From assembly GCF_001510715.1 (NCBI RefSeq), contig NZ_LMTJ01000011.1, positions 32,385 to 96,384 on the forward strand: a stretch of 64,000 nt of DNA. The letters are read 5' to 3'. The DNA is from Bacillus sp. FJAT-29814. Its GTDB lineage: Bacteria; Bacillota; Bacilli; Bacillales; Cytobacillaceae. Positions within the stretch are counted from its first letter, which is position 1; each line of letters begins with the position of its first letter. The notes below the pieces were generated by a model. It had not been told where the DNA came from and did not search any database. It saw nothing but the letters and a program-made list of their open reading frames with translations. A program made the position numbers and the translations under genes. This document shows positions 63,915 to 64,000 of this stretch, piece by piece.

Positions 63915-64000
<86 letters not shown>

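Overview
The window reads as the chromosome of an endospore-forming, low-GC Bacillaceae (Bacillus/Neobacillus-like). The evidence is spore-surface genes at the left end (YheC/YheD ATP-grasp proteins, a CgeB-like glycosyltransferase, a CotY/CotZ-type coat protein), and at the right end a Bacillus-type order: 5S rRNA, tRNA-fMet, tRNA-Asp, tsaE-tsaB-rimI-tsaD, ydiF, moaC, rex, ydiK/ydiL, groES-groEL. Strong Shine-Dalgarno sequences, TTG/GTG starts and a CIRCE operator upstream of groES fit this.

Layout. (1) 1-10.3 kb: sugar and coat genes: four YheC/YheD-type genes (one cut by the window edge, one a fusion) plus a fifth C-terminal remnant, two glycosyltransferases, a polysaccharide pyruvyl transferase and a cysteine-rich coat protein, followed by an IS1182-type transposase remnant. 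(2) 10.5-51.3 kb: an accretion array of genomic islands at the 3' end of groEL. A 19-bp core covering the last codons and stop of groEL occurs at 51284-51302, again perfectly at 11149-11167, and with mismatches at 24992-25010 and 29599-29617. Each core has the end of a tyrosine-integrase gene on its left. Each of the three leftward cores also has a conserved ~185-bp flank with a stem-loop and GTTAGCA motifs on its right. All four integrase copies are truncated, to different degrees. (3) 51.3-64 kb: the core chromosome listed above.

Island cargo. Island II (11.2-25.0 kb) carries an Nmad3-family protein divergent from two HEPN-type proteins, a truncated hsdM, and a minus-strand series of mostly unknown genes in which three are frameshifted, one of them by a 25-bp tandem duplication. 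Island III (25.0-29.6 kb) is a single six-gene operon containing HNH-like, PD-(D/E)XK, DUF6508 and PIYDS-motif (possibly HhH glycosylase-like) proteins. It is the strongest candidate here for an undescribed defence system, because the whole island carries nothing else. Island IV (29.6-51.3 kb) carries an unknown 424-aa helical protein, a DUF6119/TIGR04141 protein, a RecQ-phosphoribosyltransferase fusion translationally coupled to a DprA-like protein, a NucS-like nuclease gene broken by one amber codon, and a restriction cluster: a type I system (HsdM, HsdS, HsdR) downstream of a PD-(D/E)XK-methyltransferase fusion with its own specificity subunit.

Non-coding DNA of note lies between ydiF and tsaD. 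Five TATCTACAA boxes at 20-21-bp spacing are followed by four perfect DnaA boxes, then by five ATCAAACGTTTGAT-like palindromes spaced in steps of about 32 bp. The same palindrome recurs as a pair 32 bp apart inside island II. Five 52-bp tandem repeats lie downstream of ydiK. Function calls rest on reading the sequence and on family recall; no database search was run.
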